Source: Thermodesulfobacteriota bacterium (GTDB taxonomy: Bacteria > Desulfobacterota_D > UBA1144 > Nemesobacterales > CSP1-2). From it: a stretch of DNA of 41,374 nt. A model generated the notes under the pieces. That model made no database searches, was not told the origin of the DNA, and saw only the letters and a list, made by a program, of their open reading frames with translations. Positions 33,740 through 41,357 of this stretch are shown here, piece by piece. The DNA lies in the NCBI GenBank assembly GCA_036397855.1, contig DASWID010000181.1:1-41374 (forward strand). The letters are read 5' to 3'. The position numbers and the translations under genes were made by a program. Every line of letters starts with the position of its first letter. Within the stretch, counting starts at the first letter, position 1.

Positions 33740-34150
33740 ATGGAAAGATGGGTTATATTTGCACTCACCGCTACTATGATGTGGGGGCTTGGAAGCTTTT
33801 TTGGAAAGGTCGCATTGATGAGGGATATTCCATATCGTGTCTATTTTTTCGAGGGGATCGGAACTATAACTGTATTAACCTCGTTGATCATCTTTAAAAG
33901 GCACGAAATCTTTACGGGCTTCGCTGTAAACCCCTACGCTTTGCTAATGGGGCTAACATGGGGAATAGGGACAATAATTTTTATTATTGCCTTACAACCA
34001 GCAAAACTCTCTGCTCTTGTTCCTTTAACAGCGGTGTATCCAGCGGTCACAGTGATACTGGGCGTTATTGTTTTACATGAACGATTAGACTTGAGAGAGA
34101 TTTTAGGAATTGTTTTTGCCATCCTAACAGTAGTGTTGCTATCTAAATAA
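33740..34150 (+). CDS. Half-size EamA (DMT superfamily) membrane protein
   Basis: 136 residues with four to five membrane helices: residues about 4-24, 34-52, 66-84, 92-110 and 115-134. ATMMWGLGSFFGKVAL and LTAVYPAVTVILGVIVLHERLDLREILGI are the hallmark segments of one EamA repeat. Most DMT transporters have two such repeats in about 290 residues. Single-repeat proteins of this size act as dimers, as EmrE does. The substrate is unknown. AAGGA lies 7 bases before the ATG. The gene is isolated among repeats. Confidence 0.85.
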   Translation: MERWVIFALTATMMWGLGSFFGKVALMRDIPYRVYFFEGIGTITVLTSLIIFKRHEIFTGFAVNPYALLMGLTWGIGTIIFIIALQPAKLSALVPLTAVYPAVTVILGVIVLHERLDLREILGIVFAILTVVLLSK

Positions 34151-34158
34151 TGCTTCAA

Positions 34159-34546
34159 TTAATAACTTAGGAGATGTAGAATCGAAAAGTCAAATGGCGC
34201 TCAAATAAATAAAGCCAAAATGCCGCCTGTGACAAATTGGGGGGGGTGTGCTTTGTATGAAAGTTTCAGCGAATCCTGCTTTCAGATTTAGAATTTTTAA
34301 ATTCAACAAGTTATAAATTTAGCTCTAATTGGCTAAAGATTTGAACATTGGTTATATTAACATTTATTTTAATTTGGAATATTTTAATGCCTCACTTAGA
34401 GGAAATTTCAAGTTTTTACAAAACCATTTATCATACCAAGTATAAACTGTGTAAATGGTGTTAGCCGGTTTTATCTAAATTGATTTTTATATTTTGTTAT
34501 TTTAAATTCTGTTTTAATCAAAGTATACATAGTTTGAGGAGGTAAG
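34159..34546. other. Intergenic stretch with no gene
   Basis: A/T-rich sequence with no supported frame, RNA or repeat. The one peculiarity is a run of eight G at 34239-34246. The end carries the GAGGAGG ribosome-binding site of the next gene, with a possible TATACAT -10 box about 20 bases before it. Confidence 0.5.
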
Positions 34547-35938
34547 ATGGGAAAAAGAGGCAATTCTAATTCTATTCTGAACAAGGGCTATGAAGAAGCC
34601 CTAAAATATCCCTTTTTTGAAGCAGTATTTAACAGGCGCTCACGCCGATTCGGATTAGGCATGGAGCTGAAAGATTCCACCCTTGAATTTACATCTGACT
34701 ATGACCCTATTCCACTGGATGAATTGGAGGAGGCATTATTAGTATGGTCTGGAACAGGTCTAACAGGACTTTGCCTTGCGGACCTCCCACCTGAAACTGG
34801 TATTGATCTACTGTGTCAGTGGACCGGGCGTACATGGCCTTCGGCTTGTAATAACCATGGTACAGAGTTGTTTTTTACAAATGATAAGGGTCTTTATTAC
34901 ATTGATGTTAAGAGAATGCTCCCCCAACATCATGAACTCGATATGTTCTTTAACATGAGCCGTGATGAAAAGATCCAGCGAGTGCTTGAACTTTACCGCG
35001 AAAGTTTGGTTAAGATCGAAGACGGGCGGGCAAATCTTCCTGATAAGATGCCGGGTTTATTTAATTTCAATCAGTGGAATACAAACAAACCGGGAACATC
35101 TGTTTTCATACCGGTGACTGACATAACGGAAGAGTATATAAATCTGCTTCTTTTATATTGCAGTAGTACTTATGGATTTACCATTATCGATGATCTAACC
35201 GGTAAACCGGCGGGAATTGAAAAATGGGTTAAGATGGGGAGACTCAAGGAGCAGGTTAAGCTATCCCTTTTTGATCTTGAAGTGAGAATCCTCACAGGAC
35301 TAAATGTTGAGCAGGCATTTATATGTCAGAATATGAGCCTGGCGCTTCAGGCGCTGGGCCTTGCGGGTTGGACGTTTAGCGGATTTATTCCAAGATTTGC
35401 GATGGGCGCTGCACCTCAGTTATTCAAGGGATTAGGTTTTAGGTTTATTCAACCCAAAAAGGGGCCAATAGATCCCCCAACAACAGTGCCTGTGGGAAGG
35501 GATGGTGTTTTGGAAGGGTATTGTCCTCCGTATTACAAGGATATGGGCGAGGCTATTGAGGCTTTCTTTGAGCACAAGAATGAAGCCTGGAAACCAGAGA
35601 AGCCATTTCCTTATGCCGAACCCGATAAACATCTGATGAAAGCCCCAAAGCCCACTGAGAGGACAATCCAGATTGTAAAAGACGTCGCTAATTACATATA
35701 CGACACATATGGAAGATTCCCTGCATTTGTTGATCCAATGTACATGCGTCTAGTTTTTCAAGCAATGCATCTAGACCTCGAATTCTACGATAAGTATTAT
35801 CCGCCTGGCTCTTATTCAGACATGCACGTAAACCACTTCAAGCTCTTTCATCCAGACATGAAGGATCCTTTTGCTTATAAGACCGAAAAGAAGAGGGTTA
35901 GGGCCAAACAACCCGGAAAGAAGAAGATTAAGGCCTGA
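34547..35938 (+). CDS. Large nitroreductase-like protein, function unknown
   Basis: 463 residues. The N-terminal AVFNRRSRRFGLGMEL (about 26-41) and the LDELEEALLVWSGTGLTGL segment (about 57-75) resemble the RRSxRxF and active-site helix of FMN nitroreductases. ILTGLNVEQAFICQNMSLALQALGLAGWTFSGF (about 252-284) resembles their C-terminal helix. Ordinary nitroreductases have about 200 residues. Here a long insert separates the two halves, and a C-terminal extension of about 150 residues is rich in Pro, Tyr and aromatic residues (FPAFVDPMYMRLVFQAMHLD). No cysteine metal motif or signal peptide is seen. The last 25 residues are very basic. The homology is suggestive only. GAGGAGG gives strong initiation. 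It is convergent with the SDR gene. Confidence 0.6.
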   Translation: MGKRGNSNSILNKGYEEALKYPFFEAVFNRRSRRFGLGMELKDSTLEFTSDYDPIPLDELEEALLVWSGTGLTGLCLADLPPETGIDLLCQWTGRTWPSACNNHGTELFFTNDKGLYYIDVKRMLPQHHELDMFFNMSRDEKIQRVLELYRESLVKIEDGRANLPDKMPGLFNFNQWNTNKPGTSVFIPVTDITEEYINLLLLYCSSTYGFTIIDDLTGKPAGIEKWVKMGRLKEQVKLSLFDLEVRILTGLNVEQAFICQNMSLALQALGLAGWTFSGFIPRFAMGAAPQLFKGLGFRFIQPKKGPIDPPTTVPVGRDGVLEGYCPPYYKDMGEAIEAFFEHKNEAWKPEKPFPYAEPDKHLMKAPKPTERTIQIVKDVANYIYDTYGRFPAFVDPMYMRLVFQAMHLDLEFYDKYYPPGSYSDMHVNHFKLFHPDMKDPFAYKTEKKRVRAKQPGKKKIKA

Positions 35939-35953
35939 CCCCTTTTTTATTTT

Positions 35954-36688
35954 TTATATTCCCCAGCCACCGCTAAGGTGAATGTTGGTACCGTTTACAT
36001 ACCTCGCTTCGTCTGAAAGAAGGAAGGTTACCGCTTCAACAGCGTCACTTGTACTACCTAAATAACCCGCCGGGATTCGCTTGACCATAGCTTCCAGCTC
36101 TTCTTTCGGCGCACTCCCTGAGTCGATAAAACCCGGCGAGATTGCATTTACGGTTATTCCATGAGGGGCCAGCGTGCGTGCTAACGATCGGGTAAGTATC
36201 AGAACGCCCGCCTTTGCGATATAATGCGCCGTTAGGTTCGGTTGAGCAACCATTTGATCTGCGTTTGCCATGCTGAAGTTCACAATACGTCCCCAATTTC
36301 GGCCGATCATTCCCGGTGACACAGCTTTACTAAGGTAAAAGATCGGATGCAGGTTATTGTCAAACATGGAATGCCAACCTTCAAGAGTTTCTTCTAAAAG
36401 ATTTACACGATGATATGGACCGGCACAGTTTATTAATGCATCAATATGTCCCCATTCACTCTCTACTTTTTTGACAAATTCCTCAGCTGCCTTTGGGTTC
36501 GAAACATCGCACTGAATTGAAATGCATTTGCTACCCAATTCCTCAATCTCTTGTTTTGTTTTCTCGGCTTCAGCGCTAGATTTCCTATAACAAATAGCGA
36601 CAGACCAACCCTGCTCCGCAAGTCTAAGTCCTATGGCTCTTCCAATACCCTTTGCCCCACCCGTTATTAATGCAACCTTTTTATTCAT
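35954..36688 (-). CDS. Short-chain dehydrogenase/reductase with atypical active-site spacing
   Basis: 244 residues of a classical SDR. VALITGGAKGIGRAIG (about 5-20) binds the dinucleotide; CYRK after the second strand favours NADPH; INCAGPYH and the Asn near 111 are normal. Ser139 is in VNFSMAN. The usual YxxxK is changed: the sequence TAHYIAKAG has Lys159 with Tyr at minus 3 and His at minus 4. SPGFIDSG and the C-terminal VNGTNIHLSGGWGI are typical of FabG-like enzymes. The ATG at 36688 is chosen because AAGGG stands 8 bases upstream. An upstream TTG at 36742 would add 18 residues encoded by a repeat palindrome. The substrate is unknown. Confidence 0.9.
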   Translation of the reverse strand: MNKKVALITGGAKGIGRAIGLRLAEQGWSVAICYRKSSAEAEKTKQEIEELGSKCISIQCDVSNPKAAEEFVKKVESEWGHIDALINCAGPYHRVNLLEETLEGWHSMFDNNLHPIFYLSKAVSPGMIGRNWGRIVNFSMANADQMVAQPNLTAHYIAKAGVLILTRSLARTLAPHGITVNAISPGFIDSGSAPKEELEAMVKRIPAGYLGSTSDAVEAVTFLLSDEARYVNGTNIHLSGGWGI

Positions 36689-36706
36689 TTCCGAACCCTT
36701 TATTAT

Positions 36707-36726
36707 AGACATGCCATGGCATGTCT
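36707..36726. repeat. REP-type palindrome P1 beside the RAYT gene
   Basis: A perfect 20-bp palindrome, AGACATGCCATGGCATGTCT, between the transposase stop and the SDR start. It shares the GCCATGGC core with P2, but one base in each arm is changed (C to T and G to A), so pairing is kept. Confidence 0.8.
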
Positions 36727-36738
36727 CTACAATGATGA

Positions 36739-37284
36739 TCAAAAATCTGGATTGTATTTGTCAAATTCCCATTTTAGAGGATTATATTTTATATATTCCC
36801 TGATTTTATTTAGTGATTTCTCATTACGAATAATGTGCTCATAGAAACGTCTCTGCCATCCAAAATTATTATAACCATTGTTTCTACACCACCGCGTCAC
36901 ACTGGATTTATATTGATTAATGATAACGGATAGTGAACCAGAGATTGGTTTCGAGAATTTGTTTGTAAAAGTACCATCTTGTAGGGACACGCCATGGCGT
37001 GTCTCTACAGTTGGATTATCTATGATTAGTATCCCATGAATGTGATTAGGCATTATAATGTATTCATTTAATGTAGCATTTCTGAAATGTTTTGGTATTT
37101 CAGACCAGTATGAATTACATATCTCGCCGATTTCCGATAACTCAATATTTTCTCGTACCACCCTACCTAAGAATACTTTCCGGTATTTAGTACAAATTGT
37201 TATAAAGTAATACGCACTAGACGAATAATCCCATTCTTTCAACCTAGTTGAATCTGTGCGATGCTTAGTGTTGAAGAAATTCAT
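36739..37284 (-). CDS. REP-associated tyrosine transposase (RAYT, Y1/HUH family)
   Basis: 181 residues, a normal RAYT size. The metal-binding HUH motif is in IIMPNHIHGILIIDN (His81, His83), and the likely nucleophile is Tyr149 in RRFYEHIIRNE. SSAYYFITICTKYRKVFLG near residue 22 and IREYIKYNPLKWEFD near 161 are family signatures. RAYTs are single-copy relatives of IS200/IS605 transposases that nick at palindromic REP sequences and spread them. Residues about 92-102 (TVETRHGVSLQ) are encoded by palindrome P2. P1 lies just downstream. A broken relative is at 39434-39696. Confidence 0.92.
   Translation of the reverse strand: MNFFNTKHRTDSTRLKEWDYSSSAYYFITICTKYRKVFLGRVVRENIELSEIGEICNSYWSEIPKHFRNATLNEYIIMPNHIHGILIIDNPTVETRHGVSLQDGTFTNKFSKPISGSLSVIINQYKSSVTRWCRNNGYNNFGWQRRFYEHIIRNEKSLNKIREYIKYNPLKWEFDKYNPDF
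36980..37009. repeat. REP-type palindrome P2, inside the RAYT reading frame
   Basis: A 30-bp palindrome with one mismatched pair (G-T in RNA), core GACACGCCATGGCGTGTC, ends TGTAG and CTACA. It is read in frame by the transposase gene. Confidence 0.85.
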
Positions 37285-37346
37285 GCGTATGATTCAGATG
37301 AAGTTAAACATATGAGTAAACATAATTATATTGTAAAAAGTTTCAT

Positions 37347-37688
37347 TTAATAACTGAAGACGAGACCCTTCAAAATCATATTTAAAATAGCAAGGACAAT
37401 TGCTCCAAAGAACGCAGACCAGAACCCATTTACTGCGAAGCCAGGAACAAAAAAAGTCGCGAATTTAAGCATTAGTGCATTTATAACAAAAAGAAAGATC
37501 CCGAAGGTAAGGATTGAGATTGGGAGAGTAAGGATTTTTAATATAAATCCGAGTGTCGCATTAATTAGACCAATCACAACTGCTGCTAGCAGGGCAGACC
37601 AAAAGTTTTTGATTTCAAACCCCGGGATTAGGTGAGCCACTATCACCAGGCTTAAGGCACTTAAAATCCAACTGATAATCAATACCAT
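37347..37688 (-). CDS. Small membrane protein of the phage holin 4-2 / YvlD family
   Basis: 113 residues with four membrane helices. Two internal repeats, IPGFEIKNFWSALLAAVVIGLINATL and VPGFAVNGFWSAFFGAIVLAILNMIL, show the PGF...FWSA pattern of the YvlD/mycobacterial holin-4 family. Despite the family name these are ordinary bacterial membrane proteins of unknown role and not evidence of a prophage. The gene stands alone, upstream of the RAYT gene on the same strand. Confidence 0.88.
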   Translation of the reverse strand: MVLIISWILSALSLVIVAHLIPGFEIKNFWSALLAAVVIGLINATLGFILKILTLPISILTFGIFLFVINALMLKFATFFVPGFAVNGFWSAFFGAIVLAILNMILKGLVFSY

Positions 37689-37901
37689 AGTGGATACTCC
37701 TTTGGAGATGAAGAAGTTATATCAGTATTTTAAAGAACGGGATTTATTGAAAATCAAGATAAATGAACAGATAACCTTAAATAATCCCAGAAAACTAAAG
37801 CGCTTAACATTACAATTACCCCGTTTAAATTGGTTTTAAATTAAAAGATCGTCTTAAATTGACACAATGTTTCAGTACTTATACTATTCATCTAAAGTTG
37901 A

Positions 37902-38123
37902 TTTTCTCAAGTTACTCATTGCTATAAAGAAAAATCCGGACGGTCGAGGTCATTTACTGATAAAGGTGCTCTAGAGACCATTATGGACAGCACAGTTACG
38001 AGACAGGTCGGTCGAACAGTTGCGAGAGAGCTAAGTCGTGGGATCTTGGGTGTATTCGGGCTTGGAGGTAGAACGCGCGGCACCGGGACAAGACGAACTA
38101 CAAGAAGGCCCTCCTGGTTCTGA
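37902..38123 (+). pseudogene. C-terminal remnant of a HerA/YjgR-like ATPase (DUF853)
   Basis: An open frame without a credible start encodes KEKSGRSRSFTDKGALETIM, then DSTVTRQVGRTVARELSRGI and LGVFGLGGRTR, and ends at TGA 38121-38123. This matches the C-terminal tail of DUF853 (YjgR-like) ATPases, which have a basic RSRQS-type linker followed by a helix of the type SxxRxxGxxxxRxxxRGxLG. Everything before residue 1 of this tail is missing: an in-frame TGA lies just upstream, and no ATPase motif is found in the preceding 200 bases. The assignment is from memory of the family tail. Confidence 0.5.
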
Positions 38124-38246
38124 CACCTCTTTGTCATTTCCGCGGACGGTCAGGGGGAATCCATGTCATTTAGATCCCCGATAACTATGCTCCTGGATGA
38201 CAAAAGAGGCGCCATTCCCAAATACCTTTATTGGGAATCCATGTGG
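38124..38246. repeat. Dispersed repeat fragment
   Basis: Pieces related to those at 33555-33590 (AGATCCCCGATAA then GGATGACA) lie here, with two GGGAATCCATG segments (near 38154 and 38231) of the kind common in dispersed intergenic repeats. The gap 37689-37901 to the left shows nothing recognisable. Confidence 0.5.
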
Positions 38247-39332
38247 TTAACCGAGATCCTTCAACCTCGGCATTACCTCTTCAACCAGTAGCTTCATGCA
38301 GTGAACCCATTTGTCTTTGGGCTTCCACTCGTGACCCATTACAAGCAACACACCAAATCCCCCAACGTGATCGTAGAGTTCCTTTATTCGCTCCACTACA
38401 TCATCGGGGCTCCCGACCAACCATATATTGTCGATCATATAATCCGGTGTTACGTCGGAATCAGCCATGGATTTATCAACTTTAAAGATATCTAGGTTGC
38501 CCCTAATTTTTGGGACTATTTTGAAAAAGTAATCAGTAAAGTCTCTCGCTAGGGTTCCTTCCTTAACCTCCTTTTTTGCCTCTTCAGTGGTGTCGGCTAC
38601 ATAAACGTCTCTTGCAATTCTCCACTTTGAACGATCGGGGGTTTTGCCTGACTTTTTAGCTCCTTCTTCAACAGACGACCAATGAGTAATTAAAATATCT
38701 TTAGGTATAAAGTTAATGCTCATGGGTATCCAGTTCCTCTCCCCTGCTATACTCAGTGTCCCCGATGATTCTGTTAGCCCCGCAACTGCGATTGGTGGAT
38801 GGGGAGTTTGATAAGGTTTAACATGCACACCTAGACCTACGTCATTTTGCCGCTCCGGAACGCGAAACTTCCATCGCTTGTTTCCATAAGGACCAGGCCT
38901 TGGGTTATTCCATAGATTAAGGATAAAATCCAGTGACTCATTTGTTAAATCCCTTTGCTCCCCTGTTTTTGGGTCAATCCCGAATGCTTGAAAGTCACCG
39001 ATAAATGTCCCCGATCCGACACCCCAGTAGAATCTCCCTTTAGCCAAATGGTCAAGAACAGCTATTCTGTGGGCGAGGACGAAAGGATCATGATTTGGTA
39101 GACACGAAACGCCCGTGCCAAGTATTATGTTTTTAGTTAGGGGAATAGCTTTAGCAATAAACAGGTCGGGTGCGGGTATATTCTCCCATTCTGCGGTGAA
39201 GTGCTCCCCAATCCAAGCCTCTTTGAAACCAAGTTGGTCGAGTATGATTATCTGCTCAAGGTCCTCATCAAGACTCTGAGTATAATCGGAACCTAGGGGA
39301 TGAAGAGGCATTGTAAAATAGCCAATTTCCAT
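38247..39332 (-). CDS. LLM-class flavin-dependent oxidoreductase (luciferase-like)
   Basis: 361 residues from the ATG at 39332, which has AAGGAG 6 bases upstream; a TTG seven codons earlier is less likely. MEIGYFTMPLHPLG is the first beta strand. LGFKEAWIGEHF, ILGTGVSCLPNHDPFVLAHRIAVLDHLAKGRFYWGVGSG and VGSPDDVVERIKEL are classical features of bacterial luciferase-like monooxygenases of the TIM-barrel type. It uses FMNH2 or F420H2; the sequence does not settle which. The substrate is unknown. Neighbours are repeats and pseudogenes, so there is no operon context. Confidence 0.92.
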   Translation of the reverse strand: MEIGYFTMPLHPLGSDYTQSLDEDLEQIIILDQLGFKEAWIGEHFTAEWENIPAPDLFIAKAIPLTKNIILGTGVSCLPNHDPFVLAHRIAVLDHLAKGRFYWGVGSGTFIGDFQAFGIDPKTGEQRDLTNESLDFILNLWNNPRPGPYGNKRWKFRVPERQNDVGLGVHVKPYQTPHPPIAVAGLTESSGTLSIAGERNWIPMSINFIPKDILITHWSSVEEGAKKSGKTPDRSKWRIARDVYVADTTEEAKKEVKEGTLARDFTDYFFKIVPKIRGNLDIFKVDKSMADSDVTPDYMIDNIWLVGSPDDVVERIKELYDHVGGFGVLLVMGHEWKPKDKWVHCMKLLVEEVMPRLKDLG

Positions 39333-39433
39333 TCGAATCTCCTTACCAATCAATTAGAAGATAGCGTGATGATATTATCACGTAGAATGTGTTTCTTGCA
39401 ACTCGGTAATTGATGAATGGGCAATTATTCCGT

Positions 39434-39696
39434 TAGGAAATATTTTTTTCTATATTCAATTTGTAAATTTTTGTAATTGTCATAGTCCAATTCCCATTTC
39501 AGTGGATTCTTTAAAACGTATTCCCTTATTTAATTTAGATCATATTCATTTCGAATTATGTGTTCATAGAAATTTCCTTGCCAAACAGGCATTCCACGGG
39601 TTCCAAGCATTTTATTGATTCGTTTGGTTGCAGAGGATTAAATAATCGAATGATAGTTGGAATCGAATTTTGTACGGGTTTTTCACAATGTTCAAA
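39434..39696 (-). pseudogene. Broken RAYT transposase remnant
   Basis: The minus strand reads FEHCEKPVQNSIPTIIRLF, then after a frameshift MLGTRGMPVWQGNFYEHIIR followed by NEYDLN, an in-frame TAA, and then IREYVLKNPLKWELD. These segments align with the second half of RAYT proteins, including the catalytic-Tyr motif FYEHIIRNE seen in the intact copy at 36739-37284. The N-terminal half with the HUH motif is gone. The remnant begins directly at palindrome P3. At least one frameshift and one stop make it non-functional. Confidence 0.85.
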
Positions 39697-39697
39697 C

Positions 39698-39727
39698 GTA
39701 GGGGGCACGCTGCAGCGTGCCCCCTAC
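39698..39727. repeat. REP-type palindrome P3 at the truncated edge of the RAYT remnant
   Basis: A perfect 30-bp palindrome with ends GTAGGGGGCACG and CGTGCCCCCTAC around a CTGCAG centre. It shares the GTAGGG...CCCTAC-type ends with P2 but has a different core. The rest of the 39333-39875 gap holds only the remnant and A/T-rich sequence. Confidence 0.9.
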
Positions 39728-39875
39728 TTGAAATAAATACCTCAAATATTTTATAATTCTTTCTGTTTTATGTTACGCTCTTTGCGAAATACATAAAAAA
39801 TCGCCTAATCATAAGCATTACGTTTCTCAGGTTAAGTGAGTTCATTGGTAATTAAACGTAGAAAAGGAGAACGAT

Positions 39876-40862
39876 ATGGGTTATACGAAAGATGCCTTCC
39901 GCGCTTGGGGACGTATCCTTACAGGATATTATCCTTTCTTAGCTATCGAGATCACACGCGCATGCCCTCTCAGTTGCCCTGGTTGTTATGCGTATGAGCC
40001 TCAGCATCTTCATCAGCTTGGGCCGTTGATAGAATTATCTGACTACAAGGGTCAAAGGTTGATAGACGGCGTTTTAAACCTCGTGCAACAATACCGTCCA
40101 GTTTATGTCTCAATTGTCGGGGGTGAGCCTCTGGTGCGATACAGGGAATTGGATGCTATACTCCCGGAGATAAGTAAACAGGGCATCACAACCATGGTCG
40201 TAACCAGTGCTGTCCGCGAGATTCCCAAATCATGGAGTGGCATTGAGCGATTGCGTTTGGCTGTCTCCATAGATGGGCTGCAGCCTGAGCACGATGTAAG
40301 AAGAGCGCCCGCAACCTATGATCGTATCCTTAAAAGCATTTCGCACCATACAATCACAGTTCATTGCACAGTGACAGGCCAGATGGCTAGAAGGCCAAAT
40401 TACCTTGAGCAGTTTTTAACGTTCTGGTCTGAAAGGTCGGAGGTTAATACGATTTGGTTTAGCCTTTTTACACCCCAAAAAAATGCTCGGGCAGAAGAGA
40501 TTCTTACGCCGGAGGAACGGGCAAGAGTAGTGAACGAGCTTGCCGGGTTACGAGATCGATTTCCGAAACTGGATATGTCGGATTCAGTGGTTGAAGGATA
40601 CCTTGATCCCCCAAGATCACCGAGTGAATGTGTTTTTGCTCGAGCTAACCTTAGCGTCACAGCAGATTTAAGAAACAGAATAACACCCTGTCAGTTAGGG
40701 GGAGAACCCGATTGTTCTCAATGCGGGTGTATGGCGTCGGCCGGCATGAAATCGGTAGGTGAATACCGAGTAATGGGATTCGTACCTTTGAGATCAATTT
40801 TTGAAGTATCTGAACGCATAGGAAAGGGCGTTAAAAAAGTTATGGGGAGGGAACTTTATTGA
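39876..40862 (+). CDS. Radical SAM protein with C-terminal SPASM-like cysteines
   Basis: 328 residues. The cluster-binding motif is CPLSCPGC (Cys at about 30, 34 and 37) in EITRACPLSCPGCYAYEPQ. SIVGGEPLVRYRELDAIL near 88 is the SAM-contacting GGEP segment, and LRLAVSIDG and TVHCTVTGQ continue the barrel. Late cysteines occur at ECVFARANLSVTADLRNRIT and then PCQLGG, PDCSQCGC (about 250-288), a spacing that could hold an auxiliary Fe-S cluster. The substrate is unknown. I cannot assign it to HpnH-type or peptide-maturase families. No precursor-peptide gene is evident. AAGGAGAA precedes the ATG. An EthD gene follows after 183 bases. Confidence 0.88.
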   Translation: MGYTKDAFRAWGRILTGYYPFLAIEITRACPLSCPGCYAYEPQHLHQLGPLIELSDYKGQRLIDGVLNLVQQYRPVYVSIVGGEPLVRYRELDAILPEISKQGITTMVVTSAVREIPKSWSGIERLRLAVSIDGLQPEHDVRRAPATYDRILKSISHHTITVHCTVTGQMARRPNYLEQFLTFWSERSEVNTIWFSLFTPQKNARAEEILTPEERARVVNELAGLRDRFPKLDMSDSVVEGYLDPPRSPSECVFARANLSVTADLRNRITPCQLGGEPDCSQCGCMASAGMKSVGEYRVMGFVPLRSIFEVSERIGKGVKKVMGRELY

Positions 40863-41045
40863 GCGCTGTAACTGCATATTGGGCGACGCGCGTGATAAAT
40901 CGCAGCCCAGGAAAGGTCTTCTCAAACCGTACGCCGGACTTGACTGGTAGTGTTCCTAGGATCTAATGCGATTGGTCGTACGAAGAAAGGCAAAAAGCGT
41001 TTGCATGTTGGCCAAGTAAACATCTTAATATAGGGGGAAGAAATA

Positions 41046-41357
41046 ATGATAAAAATTAGCGTCTTTTATCCGAATGAGGAAGGGAAAGGATTTGACATGG
41101 AGTACTACTGTAAAAAGCATATACCCATGGTGCAGGAGAAGTTAGGAGCTCAGTGCAAGGGTGTGGCTGTGGAGCAAGGTCTTGGTGGCGCGGAACCCGG
41201 ATCACGAGCGACTTTCGTCGCCATGGGCCATCTATATTTCGATTCGGTAGAGGCATTTCAAGCGGCCTTCGGGCCACACGCTGAAGCGATTATGGGAGAT
41301 ATCCCTAACTACACCGATATTCGCCCCACGATTCAGATCAGCGAAGTGAAAATATAG
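41046..41357 (+). CDS. EthD-family small protein
   Basis: 103 residues of a ferredoxin-like dimeric alpha-beta barrel. IKISVFYPNEEGKGFDMEYY, then HIPMVQEKLG, GGAEPGSRATFVAMGHLYFD, SVEAFQAAFGPHAEAIMGDI and PNYTDIRPTIQISEV are the EthD pattern. EthD was first found with a P450 that degrades ethyl tert-butyl ether; its exact role is unclear, and most members are unlinked to that pathway. AGGGGGAAG provides a good ribosome-binding site. The gap 40863-41045 before it shows no supported gene. Confidence 0.92.
   Translation: MIKISVFYPNEEGKGFDMEYYCKKHIPMVQEKLGAQCKGVAVEQGLGGAEPGSRATFVAMGHLYFDSVEAFQAAFGPHAEAIMGDIPNYTDIRPTIQISEVKI

Noticed and set aside
36689-36742. Longer start for the SDR protein at a TTG
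   Set aside because: The 18 extra residues are encoded by palindrome P1. The ATG at 36688 has a ribosome-binding site and starts at the usual SDR N-terminus.
37347-37688. Phage holin, as a sign of a prophage
   Set aside because: The family name is misleading. No other phage gene is present, and the YvlD-type repeats mark an ordinary membrane protein.
37922-38137. 71-residue frame on the minus strand
   Set aside because: It is antisense to the DUF853-like remnant, which has recognisable family sequence on the plus strand.
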